Below, piece by piece: positions 1 to 5,700 of a stretch of DNA of 8,999 bases (position 1 is its first letter; each line of letters starts with the position of its first letter). A program made the translations under genes and the position numbers. The DNA comes from Bacillota bacterium (GTDB taxonomy: Bacteria > Bacillota > Bacilli > Alicyclobacillales > SLC66), in contig JAKADD010000082.1 of the NCBI GenBank assembly GCA_021820825.1, positions 1 through 8,999 on the forward strand. The letters run 5' to 3'. The notes under the pieces were generated by a model. The model worked only from the letters and a program-made list of their open reading frames with translations, did not search any database and had not been told where the DNA came from.

Positions 1-1
1 A

Positions 2-298
2 GGGCGTCTCGATTTGATCAATCCCGTGATTCTGGAGGGTCGCGACGAGGAGATTGGCCCCGACGGCTGCCTGTCCATACCCGGCCTTTATGGAGACACA
101 CTTCGGTATAAGTGGATTCGCGTGCAAATGTGGAATCGAGAAGGCAACGTGATTGAGTTCGTGGAAACAGATTTTCGCGCACGCTGTATCCAGCACGAAA
201 TCGATCATCTGGACGGCATCTTGTTCACTTCCAAGGCTGTGCGGCTGTATCGTGAAGAAACGCGCGAGGTCGCGGCGAGGAATCGCAAAAACCTGTAA
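2..298 (+). CDS. def: Peptide deformylase, 3' end of gene (5' end outside window)
   Basis: Removes the formyl group from the N-terminal methionine of new proteins in the cytoplasm, using a bound metal ion. Only the last 98 codons are present; the frame is open from base 2, so the gene starts left of the window. Two of the three family motifs are visible: DGCLSIPG (the EGCLS motif; its cysteine codon at 68-70 is a metal ligand) and HEIDHLDGI (the HExxH motif, starting at base 194, with two metal-binding histidines and the catalytic glutamate). The first motif, GxGLAAPQ, must lie upstream. The usual E of EGCLS is D here, a mild change. The basic C-terminal tail (ETREVAARNRKNL) is normal for the family. 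The following 199 bases show no clear terminator. The family assignment is secure; whether this is the only deformylase of the genome cannot be told. Confidence 0.93.
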   Translation, partial: GRLDLINPVILEGRDEEIGPDGCLSIPGLYGDTLRYKWIRVQMWNREGNVIEFVETDFRARCIQHEIDHLDGILFTSKAVRLYREETREVAARNRKNL

Positions 299-414
299 CC
301 GGCGTTGTCATTGCGGCGCTCGGTTGGACTCGGCGAACTGCCAGGAGTTCAGAATGCTGGTTATAGACTGTCTCCTGTGATAGAGTAAAAACGCGTATTC
401 ATTCGGGTGAAGGC

Positions 415-419
415 GGAGG
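415..419 (+). promoter_or_regulatory. Strong Shine-Dalgarno sequence without a canonical start codon in the downstream frame
   Basis: GGAGG (part of GGAGGT) is the only good ribosome binding site upstream of the TVP38-like gene. In that gene's frame the codon 9 bases downstream is ATA at 429-431, and the first ATG comes only at 498. A weaker GAGAG (435-439) stands 8 bases before an ATG at 448, but that ATG is in another frame. The site therefore bears directly on where translation starts. It might also be a chance match. Confidence 0.5.
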
Positions 420-497
420 TGTGGCGCAATAAAAGAGAGTCTGCGACATGACCGGGATCGCCCGTTTGAACTTAAACCTGTTCCTGTTTTCATTGGC

Positions 498-1163
498 ATG
501 CTGTTATTGGCCGCTGTCGTCTGGTTCTACTTTCACTACCGTCATTCCCTTTCAATTCACCACGCGATTGTGATGATTCAGGGGGCGGGCGTCAACGGCG
601 TTGTCGTTGCGATCCTGTTGATGGCTGTGTTCTGCGTTCTGCCTGTGCCGTCTGAATTTTTGATCGTCGCAAATATGATGGTTTACGGTGTGGGCTGGGG
701 CCTCTTCTACTCGTGGGTCGGCGCGGTGATAGGCGCAGTCTGGGCCATGTACCTGACACGCTGGGTGGGGCAGCCGTTTGTAAAGAGACTGCTCTCTGAA
801 GAACGGCAGAGTCAGGTCAACTCCTGGGTTGGCGAACGGGGAACAATGGGACTGCTTGCGCTGCGTTTCGTACCGCTGGTGCCGTATCATGCGCTGAATT
901 ACGTAGCGGGGCTGCTGGACATCAGGCTGTGGCCGTTTGTGTGGACGACGGCCGTCGGGATTATTCCCTTCGATCTCGTCATGGGGGCGGCTTTTATCGG
1001 AGTCAGCAATGGCATGGCCCCCTGGTTGTTATGGGGAATCATCCCGCTTGTACTGCTGCTTGCAGTGGGATTCCTCTATCGCAAGAAATGGCTGACGGCT
1101 TTCACGGTAACGACCTCTGCAGAGCAGCCGTCCACTCCAGGGAGTGAGCGCAGGGAACCGTAA
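498..1163 (+). CDS. TVP38/TMEM64 (VTT/SNARE-associated domain) integral membrane protein
   Basis: A multi-pass inner-membrane protein of the VTT/DedA superfamily; members are linked to lipid scrambling or transport, but the role of this one is unknown. From ATG 498 it has 221 residues. Hydrophobic segments are seen at about 2-13, 33-51, 55-88 (a re-entrant/helix block beginning LPVPSEFL), 116-139, 144-168 and 176-195. The family signature is LRFVPLVPYHALNYVAGL at about 122-139. The end (RKKWLT onward) is a polar cytoplasmic tail. ATG 498 has no Shine-Dalgarno sequence and would begin inside the first membrane segment. The same frame stays open upstream to base 411 and reads SLRHDRDRPFELKPVPVFIG, a believable polar N-terminus, so the real protein is probably longer. 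It stands alone between def and a convergent gene. The family call is good; start and function are uncertain. Confidence 0.85.
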   Translation: MLLLAAVVWFYFHYRHSLSIHHAIVMIQGAGVNGVVVAILLMAVFCVLPVPSEFLIVANMMVYGVGWGLFYSWVGAVIGAVWAMYLTRWVGQPFVKRLLSEERQSQVNSWVGERGTMGLLALRFVPLVPYHALNYVAGLLDIRLWPFVWTTAVGIIPFDLVMGAAFIGVSNGMAPWLLWGIIPLVLLLAVGFLYRKKWLTAFTVTTSAEQPSTPGSERREP

Positions 1164-1289
1164 ACAGGACAGGGCGCCTGTGCATCGTCTGCAGACGGTT
1201 CCCGACAAACTCCAGCGCCTGGCCGTCGTCTTGACCAGGCCACCAGTTCGGCAACGCTTCCTGTGCGTGGAGGACGGCAGTCTGCTGGT
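1164..1289. other. Convergent intergenic region with small palindromes, no clear terminator
   Basis: This stretch separates the TVP38-like gene (+) from the unrecognised minus-strand gene. It contains a short hairpin (ACAGG-GCG-CCTGT, 1169-1181) and a perfect 12-base palindrome CGTCTGCAGACG (1186-1197). Neither is followed by a T-run on either strand, so neither is a standard intrinsic terminator. A minus-strand reading frame of 75 codons (1329 down to 1102) crosses it but overlaps both neighbours. Confidence 0.4.
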
Positions 1290-1757
1290 CTAGTCTTTGC
1301 TGATGAAGCTCTTGATGATGCCGTGCCACTGCATGGCTTTTTGCATATTTTCCGGCGTGACATACTGGAGCGCCTTCTTGATATGCTGAGACGGCGGGGT
1401 TTGCGCAGGAATGAACTGCGGATGCGCGTAAGGGCCGCCATGGGGTCCTTGCGACCTGGCGCCGTGGGGAGCGTACGGAAACCCTCCCCGCTGCTGGCCG
1501 GGAGGACGCTGGGGCATCCTCTGCCGCGGCATGGCTGGCGGCGTGAACAGGCGATCCAGAAAGGAAGGCTCGGTCTGCGGCTCGGCAGCGCCTGCCTGTG
1601 TCGCGGCGGCGGATTGGCCGCCTGCGTGTGGAGCGCCAAGCGTGCTGCTGCGGCGCTTGATGCCGTTTCTCACCAACCCGCCGAGCGCTTGGGTCGACTG
1701 ATGGTTGAAGATGTCAAAGGCGAGTGTTCCCGCTTTGAGGATCGTATTTACTTTCAT
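1290..1757 (-). CDS. Unrecognised Pro/Gly/Gln-rich protein with conserved-looking ends
   Basis: I do not recognise this protein. Taken from ATG at 1757 it has 155 residues. Residues 1-35 (MKVNTILKAGTLAFDIFNHQ...) could form an amphipathic helix. Residues 36-122 are low-complexity and probably disordered, rich in P, G, Q, A and H. Residues 123-155 (IKKALQYVTPENMQKAMQWH...) look helical again. Neither a signal peptide nor a membrane segment is evident. GTG at 1766 is an alternative start. A G-rich GGGGTGGGAGG precedes the ATG but lies very close to it. The gene is transcribed away from the DUF294 gene, with 67 bases between the two starts, and faces the TVP38-like gene. A CATACACT box upstream hints at sporulation control. 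The opposite-strand reading frame here is Arg/Ala/Leu-rich and looks like a shadow, which supports this strand. Spore coat or spore-associated use is only a guess. Confidence 0.6.
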   Translation of the reverse strand: MKVNTILKAGTLAFDIFNHQSTQALGGLVRNGIKRRSSTLGAPHAGGQSAAATQAGAAEPQTEPSFLDRLFTPPAMPRQRMPQRPPGQQRGGFPYAPHGARSQGPHGGPYAHPQFIPAQTPPSQHIKKALQYVTPENMQKAMQWHGIIKSFISKD

Positions 1758-1789
1758 GCCTCCCACCCCATTTCAAAAGGTTCTGCTAC

Positions 1790-1797
1790 AGTGTATG
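1790..1797 (-). promoter_or_regulatory. Possible sigma-E-type -10 element for the minus-strand gene
   Basis: Read on the minus strand the bases are CATACACT, which fits the sigma-E -10 consensus CATACAnT known from Bacillus. It would give a leader of roughly 25 bases before ATG 1757. No good sigma-E -35 (ATA-type) box sits 14-15 bases upstream; the nearest candidate, GTCTATC, is about 18 bases away. The call rests on one octamer only. Confidence 0.25.
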
Positions 1798-1824
1798 TGG
1801 GTGCATCGGACAGGGGATAGACTA

Positions 1825-2913
1825 ATGTCCACGGAGTATTCGGAACATTTGATGGGCGTCGTGGCAAAAATTTTGCGGCGCGAACCCCAGGAGACGTCGC
1901 TTTCCGACCTGCGGCAATGGCATTCACAACTGTCTGATTATGCGGACCAACAGCTGCGCAAGGCGCCTGTGGCCGCAGTGTTTGCTGACCTTGGACACTA
2001 TCATCGCGCCATGCACCGCCAGGTTTTTGAACTCGCCGCGCTGCGGCTGCAGGATGAGGGCTGGCCTGATTATCGCGCTGCGTGCCTGTTTCTGTTGCTG
2101 GGCAGCGGGGCCCGTGATGAACAGGCGATCAAATCGGATCAGGATCACGCACTCATTTTAATCCCCTCGCAAGAACATCCTGATGCAGACGAGTTGTCGG
2201 CGTATGGGCGCGCTGTGGGGGAACTGACGGCCGCCATGCTCAGCGAAGTGGGGTATCCGCTGTGTTCCGGCAATGTGATGGCCAGCAATCCGCGCTGGCG
2301 CGGCACCGTCGCGCAGTGGATTGCGCGCCTGGACGCCTATGGAGAGCATCCTGACTGGAGCAACATCCGCTACCTGCTGATCGCCTCTGACGCCATGCCG
2401 ATCGCAGGCGATGGCATAGTGGCAAAACAGATGCGCGTCATGGCGGTCAACCATGTGCAACACTCGTCCTTCATCCGCTGGAAAATTGCCGATCAGGTCT
2501 CAGCCGATCGCCTGGCGTTCCCGTTCTCCGCACACTTTGCCGATCTGGGAGCTGCCCGCAAGCCCGTTTTTTCGTTGAAGGATGGATTGTACACCCCGCT
2601 TGTAAACATTGTCAGACTGTGGGCTCACAGCATCGGTTCGGAGCAGCTTTCGACCTTTATGCGCATCGGTGAACTGGAAACTGCGCAGATATGGAATCCC
2701 CGCCTGAGTGCTGAAGCGCGGAACGCGCTTGCGATCGCGCTCGAATTGCGCCTGCGTCATCACATCCGGCAGAGTCAGTCGGGCAAAGAACTCGACGACG
2801 AACTCCCGCTCGCCGATCTGCGCGAGCCGGAGCGCAGGCGACTGCAGAATGCGGTCAGGACCGTCCGGCAGTTGCAGCACATGTCGAGCAGGCGCTTTAC
2901 GCGCGGGAGGTGA
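1825..2913 (+). CDS. DUF294-type putative nucleotidyltransferase, without CBS or cNMP domains
   Basis: A 362-residue protein of the DUF294 family, a nucleotidyltransferase-fold group related to the GlnD type, whose substrate is not established. Seen here: LGSGARDEQAIKSDQDHALI at about 92-111, matching the family's G-S-x-x-R...D-x-D active-site pattern with D105 and D107 as likely metal ligands. Next comes CSGNVMASNPRWRG at 147-160, the typical second motif of the family. An alpha-helical C-terminal part (DUF294_C type) runs to the end. Many relatives carry cyclic-nucleotide-binding and CBS domains in front; here there are only about 90 residues of helical N-terminus and no sensor. ATG 1825 is chosen because AGGGG at 1812-1816 stands 8 bases upstream; the frame also extends further 5' but would overlap the divergent gene. 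The stop codon lies inside the ribosome site of the next gene, so the two are surely co-transcribed. Confidence 0.88.
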   Translation: MSTEYSEHLMGVVAKILRREPQETSLSDLRQWHSQLSDYADQQLRKAPVAAVFADLGHYHRAMHRQVFELAALRLQDEGWPDYRAACLFLLLGSGARDEQAIKSDQDHALILIPSQEHPDADELSAYGRAVGELTAAMLSEVGYPLCSGNVMASNPRWRGTVAQWIARLDAYGEHPDWSNIRYLLIASDAMPIAGDGIVAKQMRVMAVNHVQHSSFIRWKIADQVSADRLAFPFSAHFADLGAARKPVFSLKDGLYTPLVNIVRLWAHSIGSEQLSTFMRIGELETAQIWNPRLSAEARNALAIALELRLRHHIRQSQSGKELDDELPLADLREPERRRLQNAVRTVRQLQHMSSRRFTRGR

Positions 2914-2919
2914 CCGACG

Positions 2920-3669
2920 ATGGGCTTTGAGCGAATTCGCGTGTGGCGCCAACTGTTTGCGGGAGCGTCCGCCAATCAGGTGGGGGCGCTGAACTATGAA
3001 CAGTCGCCGCAGGCGCAGGCAGAACTGCGCAGTCTCATGAATGAACTGCGTCAGGAAGGCCTCTATGAAAAATCGCTTGGCAGCGCCTCCTATGCTGTTG
3101 TCGACACGGAGACAACAGGATTTTCCGCCGACGAGGATGTGCTTTTGTCTGTGGCCGCAGTCGTCTGTTCGGGTGCGGACTTTCGCTCTGGATCTGAATT
3201 CCAGTCGTTTATCGCGCTGGACCAGTCGCGGATCATCCCGGAAGTGGTGTCCAGTCTCACCGGAATTACTGCGGACACCCTGCAGGGAGCGCCGCCCCTG
3301 CCTGATGTTCTGGGGGAATTTCTGCGGCACATCGGCGATGGTATACTGGTTATGCACCATGCCGGACATGACCTGCGCTTTCTAAACGCCGCCCTGCGCA
3401 AGTTGTGGACAGTCGAATTGCCCGGTCCAGTTCTTGATACCGGAAAAATTGCAATGATTCTGCATAATTTTAAACAATATCCGAGTCTTGACATCCTGCT
3501 CGAACTGTATGGCGTTGACCGCGTGTTCCGGCATACTGCTCTTGGCGACGCATGGATGACGGCGGCCGTCTGGCAGCAGCAGATCGGACTGCTTGAGGAA
3601 CGGGGGATTGGCGTGCTGGGCCAGGTGTGGGAACAACTCGTCCAACTGGAGAGTCAGCATCGCCCGTGA
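2920..3669 (+). CDS. DnaQ-like (DEDDh) 3'-5' exonuclease
   Basis: A 249-residue exonuclease domain protein of the DnaQ / DNA polymerase III epsilon type, expected to remove nucleotides from 3' ends with two metal ions. The catalytic set is complete: D62 and E64 in VDTETTG (Exo I), D151 in HAGHDLRFLN (Exo II), and H205 and D210 in RHTALGDAW (Exo III, h-type). The first ~55 residues form a polar, partly helical N-terminus that is not part of the catalytic fold, and no polymerase or helicase domain is fused. ATG 2920 is fixed by GGGAGGTGA at 2905-2913, a near-perfect Shine-Dalgarno sequence overlapping the upstream stop. Pairing of a DUF294 protein with a DnaQ-like exonuclease is a recurring arrangement in bacteria, including Proteobacteria; this suggests a joint role in nucleotide or nucleic-acid turnover, not settled by the sequence. 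Being the replicative proofreading subunit is unlikely. Confidence 0.9.
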   Translation: MGFERIRVWRQLFAGASANQVGALNYEQSPQAQAELRSLMNELRQEGLYEKSLGSASYAVVDTETTGFSADEDVLLSVAAVVCSGADFRSGSEFQSFIALDQSRIIPEVVSSLTGITADTLQGAPPLPDVLGEFLRHIGDGILVMHHAGHDLRFLNAALRKLWTVELPGPVLDTGKIAMILHNFKQYPSLDILLELYGVDRVFRHTALGDAWMTAAVWQQQIGLLEERGIGVLGQVWEQLVQLESQHRP

Positions 3670-3720
3670 CGTGACGCTTCATCCGCGGCAGCTTGCCCAG
3701 GCGGGATTTGCGTTTGCCTG

Positions 3721-3726
3721 TATAAT
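3721..3726 (+). promoter_or_regulatory. Possible -10 box of the epimerase gene
   Basis: A perfect TATAAT lies 52 bases after the exonuclease stop and about 75 bases before the epimerase start. No good -35 is found at normal spacing; TTGCCC at 3693-3698 is 22 bases away, which is too far. The box may work with an activator or be fortuitous. Confidence 0.4.
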
Positions 3727-3801
3727 AGATTGTGTGGAACGTGCAGTGATCTGCGCCTGGCGAGAGAACGACAATATCTGCGCAACTTGGGGGAACTGGC
3801 G

Positions 3802-4728
3802 ATGCGTGCAATTGTAACTGGTGGAACCGGATTTATTGGATCGCACATCGTGGACATGCTCTGTGGGCAGGGCTACAGTGTGGGAGTCATAGACATTAGC
3901 CCGCCGGCCAAAGAATGGTCGGCGCCCTCTGGAGCGACAGTGCATCTGCTCGATGTGGCGTCCAGGGAGGCGGAGGATCTCATCGCAGCGTTTGCGCCCG
4001 AGATCGTCTTTCATCTCGCGGCCAAAGCTTCGGTTCCCGCTTCCGTGGCGGATCCTGTGGAGGATGCGCGCACCACGCTTTTGGGGCTGCTGCATGTTCT
4101 GGAAGGCGCGCGCCGCGGCGGCTCCCGCAAGGTGGTGTATTCGTCGTCGGCGGCGATTTACGGAGATCCGCAGGTTGCGATGCCGATTGAGGAAAGCACG
4201 CCGCCTGCGCCGCTGTCTCCCTACGGAGCGGCGAAGGCGGCCGGTGAGACGTATCTGGAAGTGTATCGCCTGCTGCATGGATTGCAGTATGCGGCCTTGC
4301 GCTACGCCAACGTGTATGGTCCCCGACAGGGGCTCACAGGCGAGGGCGGCGTGGTGGCGATATTTGCCGACAAGTATGCCAGAGAGGCGCCGCTCACTCT
4401 GTTTGGCGACGGTCAGCACACGCGCGACTACATTTATGTGGAAGATGTCGCGCGCGCCAATCTGCTCGCCGCTGCCAGCGAAGGCAGTATCCGCTGTCAC
4501 ATCAGCACGGGCGTCGAGACAAGCAACGCTGAGTTGATTGCCGCATTGGCGGAGGTTGCCCATGTTGCCGTTCCTGTCCTGCGCGAAGCCGAGCGGCCGG
4601 GAGATATCAGACGGAGTGTACTCAGCCCGCAGTGGGCAGAGAGCGCACTGGGATTTCGCGCCCAGATCGCTCTTGCGGACGGCCTGTCCCGAACATATCG
4701 CTGGATGAAACAGAAGTTCTCAAGTTGA
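3802..4728 (+). CDS. NAD-dependent sugar-nucleotide epimerase/dehydratase (UDP-glucose 4-epimerase-like)
   Basis: A 308-residue extended short-chain dehydrogenase acting on nucleotide sugars in the cytoplasm, probably for cell-wall or surface polysaccharide. The NAD-binding motif TGGTGFIGSH is at residues 6-15. HLAAKASVP (71-79), VYSSSAAIYG (112-121, with the catalytic serine), Y141 and K145 of the YxxxK pair, and RYANVYGPRQ (167-176) follow the GalE/GalE-like layout, as does RPGDIRRSVL near the C-terminus. The length is normal for compact bacterial GalE-like enzymes. ATG 3802 is chosen because GGGGGA (3789-3794) lies 7 bases upstream and because the Rossmann motif then begins right after the start. 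The frame also stays open upstream to 3730, but that part reads as unrelated residues. Substrate (UDP-Glc/Gal, UDP-GlcNAc or other) cannot be read from the sequence, and no glycosyltransferase neighbour helps. Confidence 0.88.
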   Translation: MRAIVTGGTGFIGSHIVDMLCGQGYSVGVIDISPPAKEWSAPSGATVHLLDVASREAEDLIAAFAPEIVFHLAAKASVPASVADPVEDARTTLLGLLHVLEGARRGGSRKVVYSSSAAIYGDPQVAMPIEESTPPAPLSPYGAAKAAGETYLEVYRLLHGLQYAALRYANVYGPRQGLTGEGGVVAIFADKYAREAPLTLFGDGQHTRDYIYVEDVARANLLAAASEGSIRCHISTGVETSNAELIAALAEVAHVAVPVLREAERPGDIRRSVLSPQWAESALGFRAQIALADGLSRTYRWMKQKFSS

Positions 4729-4754
4729 CAGTGTTTGCGCCGTTAGAATATAAT
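4725..4754 (+). promoter_or_regulatory. Consensus housekeeping (sigma-A) promoter of rpsU
   Basis: TTGACA at 4725-4730 and TATAAT at 4749-4754 are both perfect consensus hexamers, with an 18-base spacer. Transcription should begin near 4761 and give a leader of about 63 bases before rpsU. The -35 box contains the TGA stop codon of the epimerase gene (4726-4728). This is the strongest promoter in the window and suits a ribosomal protein gene. Confidence 0.85.
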
Positions 4755-4823
4755 CTGCGGTGATGCATATATCGCTTTGCCCTTGAGCAATGCCTAGAGT
4801 TCGGTGGAGGGAGGGAAAGCTTT

Positions 4824-5006
4824 ATGTCCGAAATCAAGATCCGGAAGAACGAATCATTGGATAGCGCGTTGCGCAGGTTTAAACGTGCTACTGCAAAGGA
4901 CGGCATCCTCGCCGAAGTCAAGAAACGGAAGCAGTATGATAAACCGAGCGTGGCCCGCAAGAAAAAATCTGAGGCCGCCGCCCGCAACAAGAAGAAAAAA
5001 TTTTAG
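4824..5006 (+). CDS. rpsU: 30S ribosomal protein S21
   Basis: Small basic protein of the 30S ribosomal subunit, near the 3' end of 16S rRNA, involved in translation initiation. The 60 residues begin [20 protein letters not shown], the family hallmark, and end in a lysine-rich tail (ARNKKKKF). Length is slightly above the 57-58 residues usual in Bacillota. The start is certain: a doubled ribosome site GGAGGGAGGG (4806-4815) lies 8 bases upstream. The gene is first behind a consensus promoter and is followed after 58 bases by yqeY, the classical rpsU-yqeY order of Bacillus. The leader holds no clear riboswitch or ribosomal-protein binding structure that I can recognise. Confidence 0.97.
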   Translation: MSEIKIRKNESLDSALRRFKRATAKDGILAEVKKRKQYDKPSVARKKKSEAAARNKKKKF

Positions 5007-5064
5007 TCACCGCCATGAATGGGGTAGGTTTCTCAACTTGCGCGACAAGGGGGCGAAAAGGCTC

Positions 5065-5514
5065 GTGAGCTTAGCCGATCGCCTATCTGAAGACTTGAAA
5101 CAGGCTATGAGGGACAGAGACAAGACGCGCCTGTCCGTATTGCGGATGGTTAAGTCTGCCATGAAATATCGCGAGATTGAAGTACATCGCCCACTCTCGG
5201 ATGACGAGGCAACAGCCGTACTGCGCAAGGAAGTCAAGCTGCGGCAAGACGCTCTGGACACCGTGCAAGGCATGGACCGAGCGGATTTTACAGCGGCGCT
5301 GCGGGCTGAACTTGCGGTATTATATACGTATCTACCCGCGTCTCTATCAGAAGAGGAGATTCGCGTCATCGTCAGCGGGATTGTGACTGAAGTGGGAGCG
5401 TCGTCGCGCGCTGACATGGGCAAGGTGATGTCTGCTGTCATGAACCGCGTTGGCGTGCGGGCGGAAGGCAAAACGGTCAACAGGATCGTCCAGGAACACT
5501 TGTCTCATCTGTAA
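5065..5514 (+). CDS. yqeY: GatB/YqeY domain protein
   Basis: A 149-residue cytoplasmic protein related to the C-terminal tRNA-binding domain of GatB, the amidotransferase that makes Gln-tRNA and Asn-tRNA. Its own role in cells is not well defined, though linkage to rpsU suggests a translation-related one. Family features seen: SLADRLSEDLKQAMRDRDK at the N-terminus, TRLSVLRMVKSA at 21-32, YLPASLSEEE at 89-98 and GASSRADMGKVM at 111-122. GTG 5065 is chosen because it gives the standard N-terminus and length (about 148 residues in the family). AAGGGGG at 5047-5053 lies 11 bases upstream, a rather long spacing. The frame stays open upstream through rpsU, but that stretch does not resemble the family. 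The gene closes the rpsU unit; stacked hairpins follow. Confidence 0.93.
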   Translation: MSLADRLSEDLKQAMRDRDKTRLSVLRMVKSAMKYREIEVHRPLSDDEATAVLRKEVKLRQDALDTVQGMDRADFTAALRAELAVLYTYLPASLSEEEIRVIVSGIVTEVGASSRADMGKVMSAVMNRVGVRAEGKTVNRIVQEHLSHL

Positions 5515-5600
5515 CTTGTGCATACGATCCCGGCGGGCAGAGACAATCAATGTTTCGGGATTGACATTCATGGCGCTTGCGCGCCACTAGCAACCGGGAA

Positions 5601-5625
5601 GAAAATTCGCCTGCGGCGATTTTTC
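5601..5625. terminator. Terminator-like hairpin in repeat copy 1
   Basis: GAAAATTCGCC - TGC - GGCGATTTTTC forms an 11-position stem with one T-T mismatch and a 3-base loop. The A-run on the left and T-run on the right would let it act on either strand. It lies 86 bases after the yqeY stop. Confidence 0.55.
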
Positions 5626-5669
5626 GGGATTGACATTCATGGCGCTTGCGCGCTACTAACAACCGGGAA

Positions 5670-5694
5670 GAAAATTCGCCTGCGGCGATTTTTC
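5670..5694. terminator. Terminator-like hairpin in repeat copy 2
   Basis: Exact second copy of the hairpin GAAAATTCGCC - TGC - GGCGATTTTTC, one repeat period downstream, with the same single mismatch and T-run. Confidence 0.55.
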
Positions 5695-5700
5695 GGGATA

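Larger units (their letters stand above)
5553..5699. repeat. 69-bp tandem direct repeat, two copies and a 9-base stub
   Basis: Copy 1 is 5553-5621 and copy 2 is 5622-5690; they agree at 67 of 69 positions (C/T at 5585 versus 5654, G/A at 5590 versus 5659). A partial third copy (TTTCGGGAT) is 5691-5699. Each unit contains TTGACATTCATGGCGC, a small hairpin TGGCGC-TTGC-GCGCCA (in copy 2 one base pair becomes a G-T wobble), and a terminator-like hairpin. The period is a multiple of three, so the frame stays open (23 residues per unit). Near identity points to a recent duplication. The repeat may belong to a dispersed family, which one window cannot show. Confidence 0.9.

Noticed and set aside
361..387. 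Promoter for the TVP38-like gene (TTATAG / TAGAGT)
   Set aside because: Both boxes are poor matches and the 15-base spacing is short.
1169..1181. Terminator for the TVP38-like gene
   Set aside because: Five-base stem with no T-run on either strand.
1263..1820. Plus-strand frame of 185 codons opposite the unrecognised minus-strand gene
   Set aside because: Arg/Leu/Ala-rich shadow residues, no ribosome site, and it overlaps the DUF294 gene start; the minus-strand frame looks more protein-like.
2500..3369. Minus-strand frame of 289 codons
   Set aside because: Lies wholly opposite the DUF294 and exonuclease genes, which have clear family motifs; its residues match no family.
3730..3801. Upstream extension of the epimerase gene
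   Set aside because: Residues before MRAIVTGG do not fit the family, the proper ribosome site is at 3789-3794, and the putative -10 would leave almost no leader.
3679..4563. Minus-strand frame of 294 codons
   Set aside because: Shadow of the epimerase gene; Arg/His-rich and without motifs.
4761..4823. Structured ribosomal-protein leader or riboswitch before rpsU
   Set aside because: Only very short stems with wobble pairs can be drawn; no known motif recognised.
5553..5699. CRISPR array
   Set aside because: The two repeat copies abut directly, with no unique spacers and no cas genes nearby; it is a tandem repeat.
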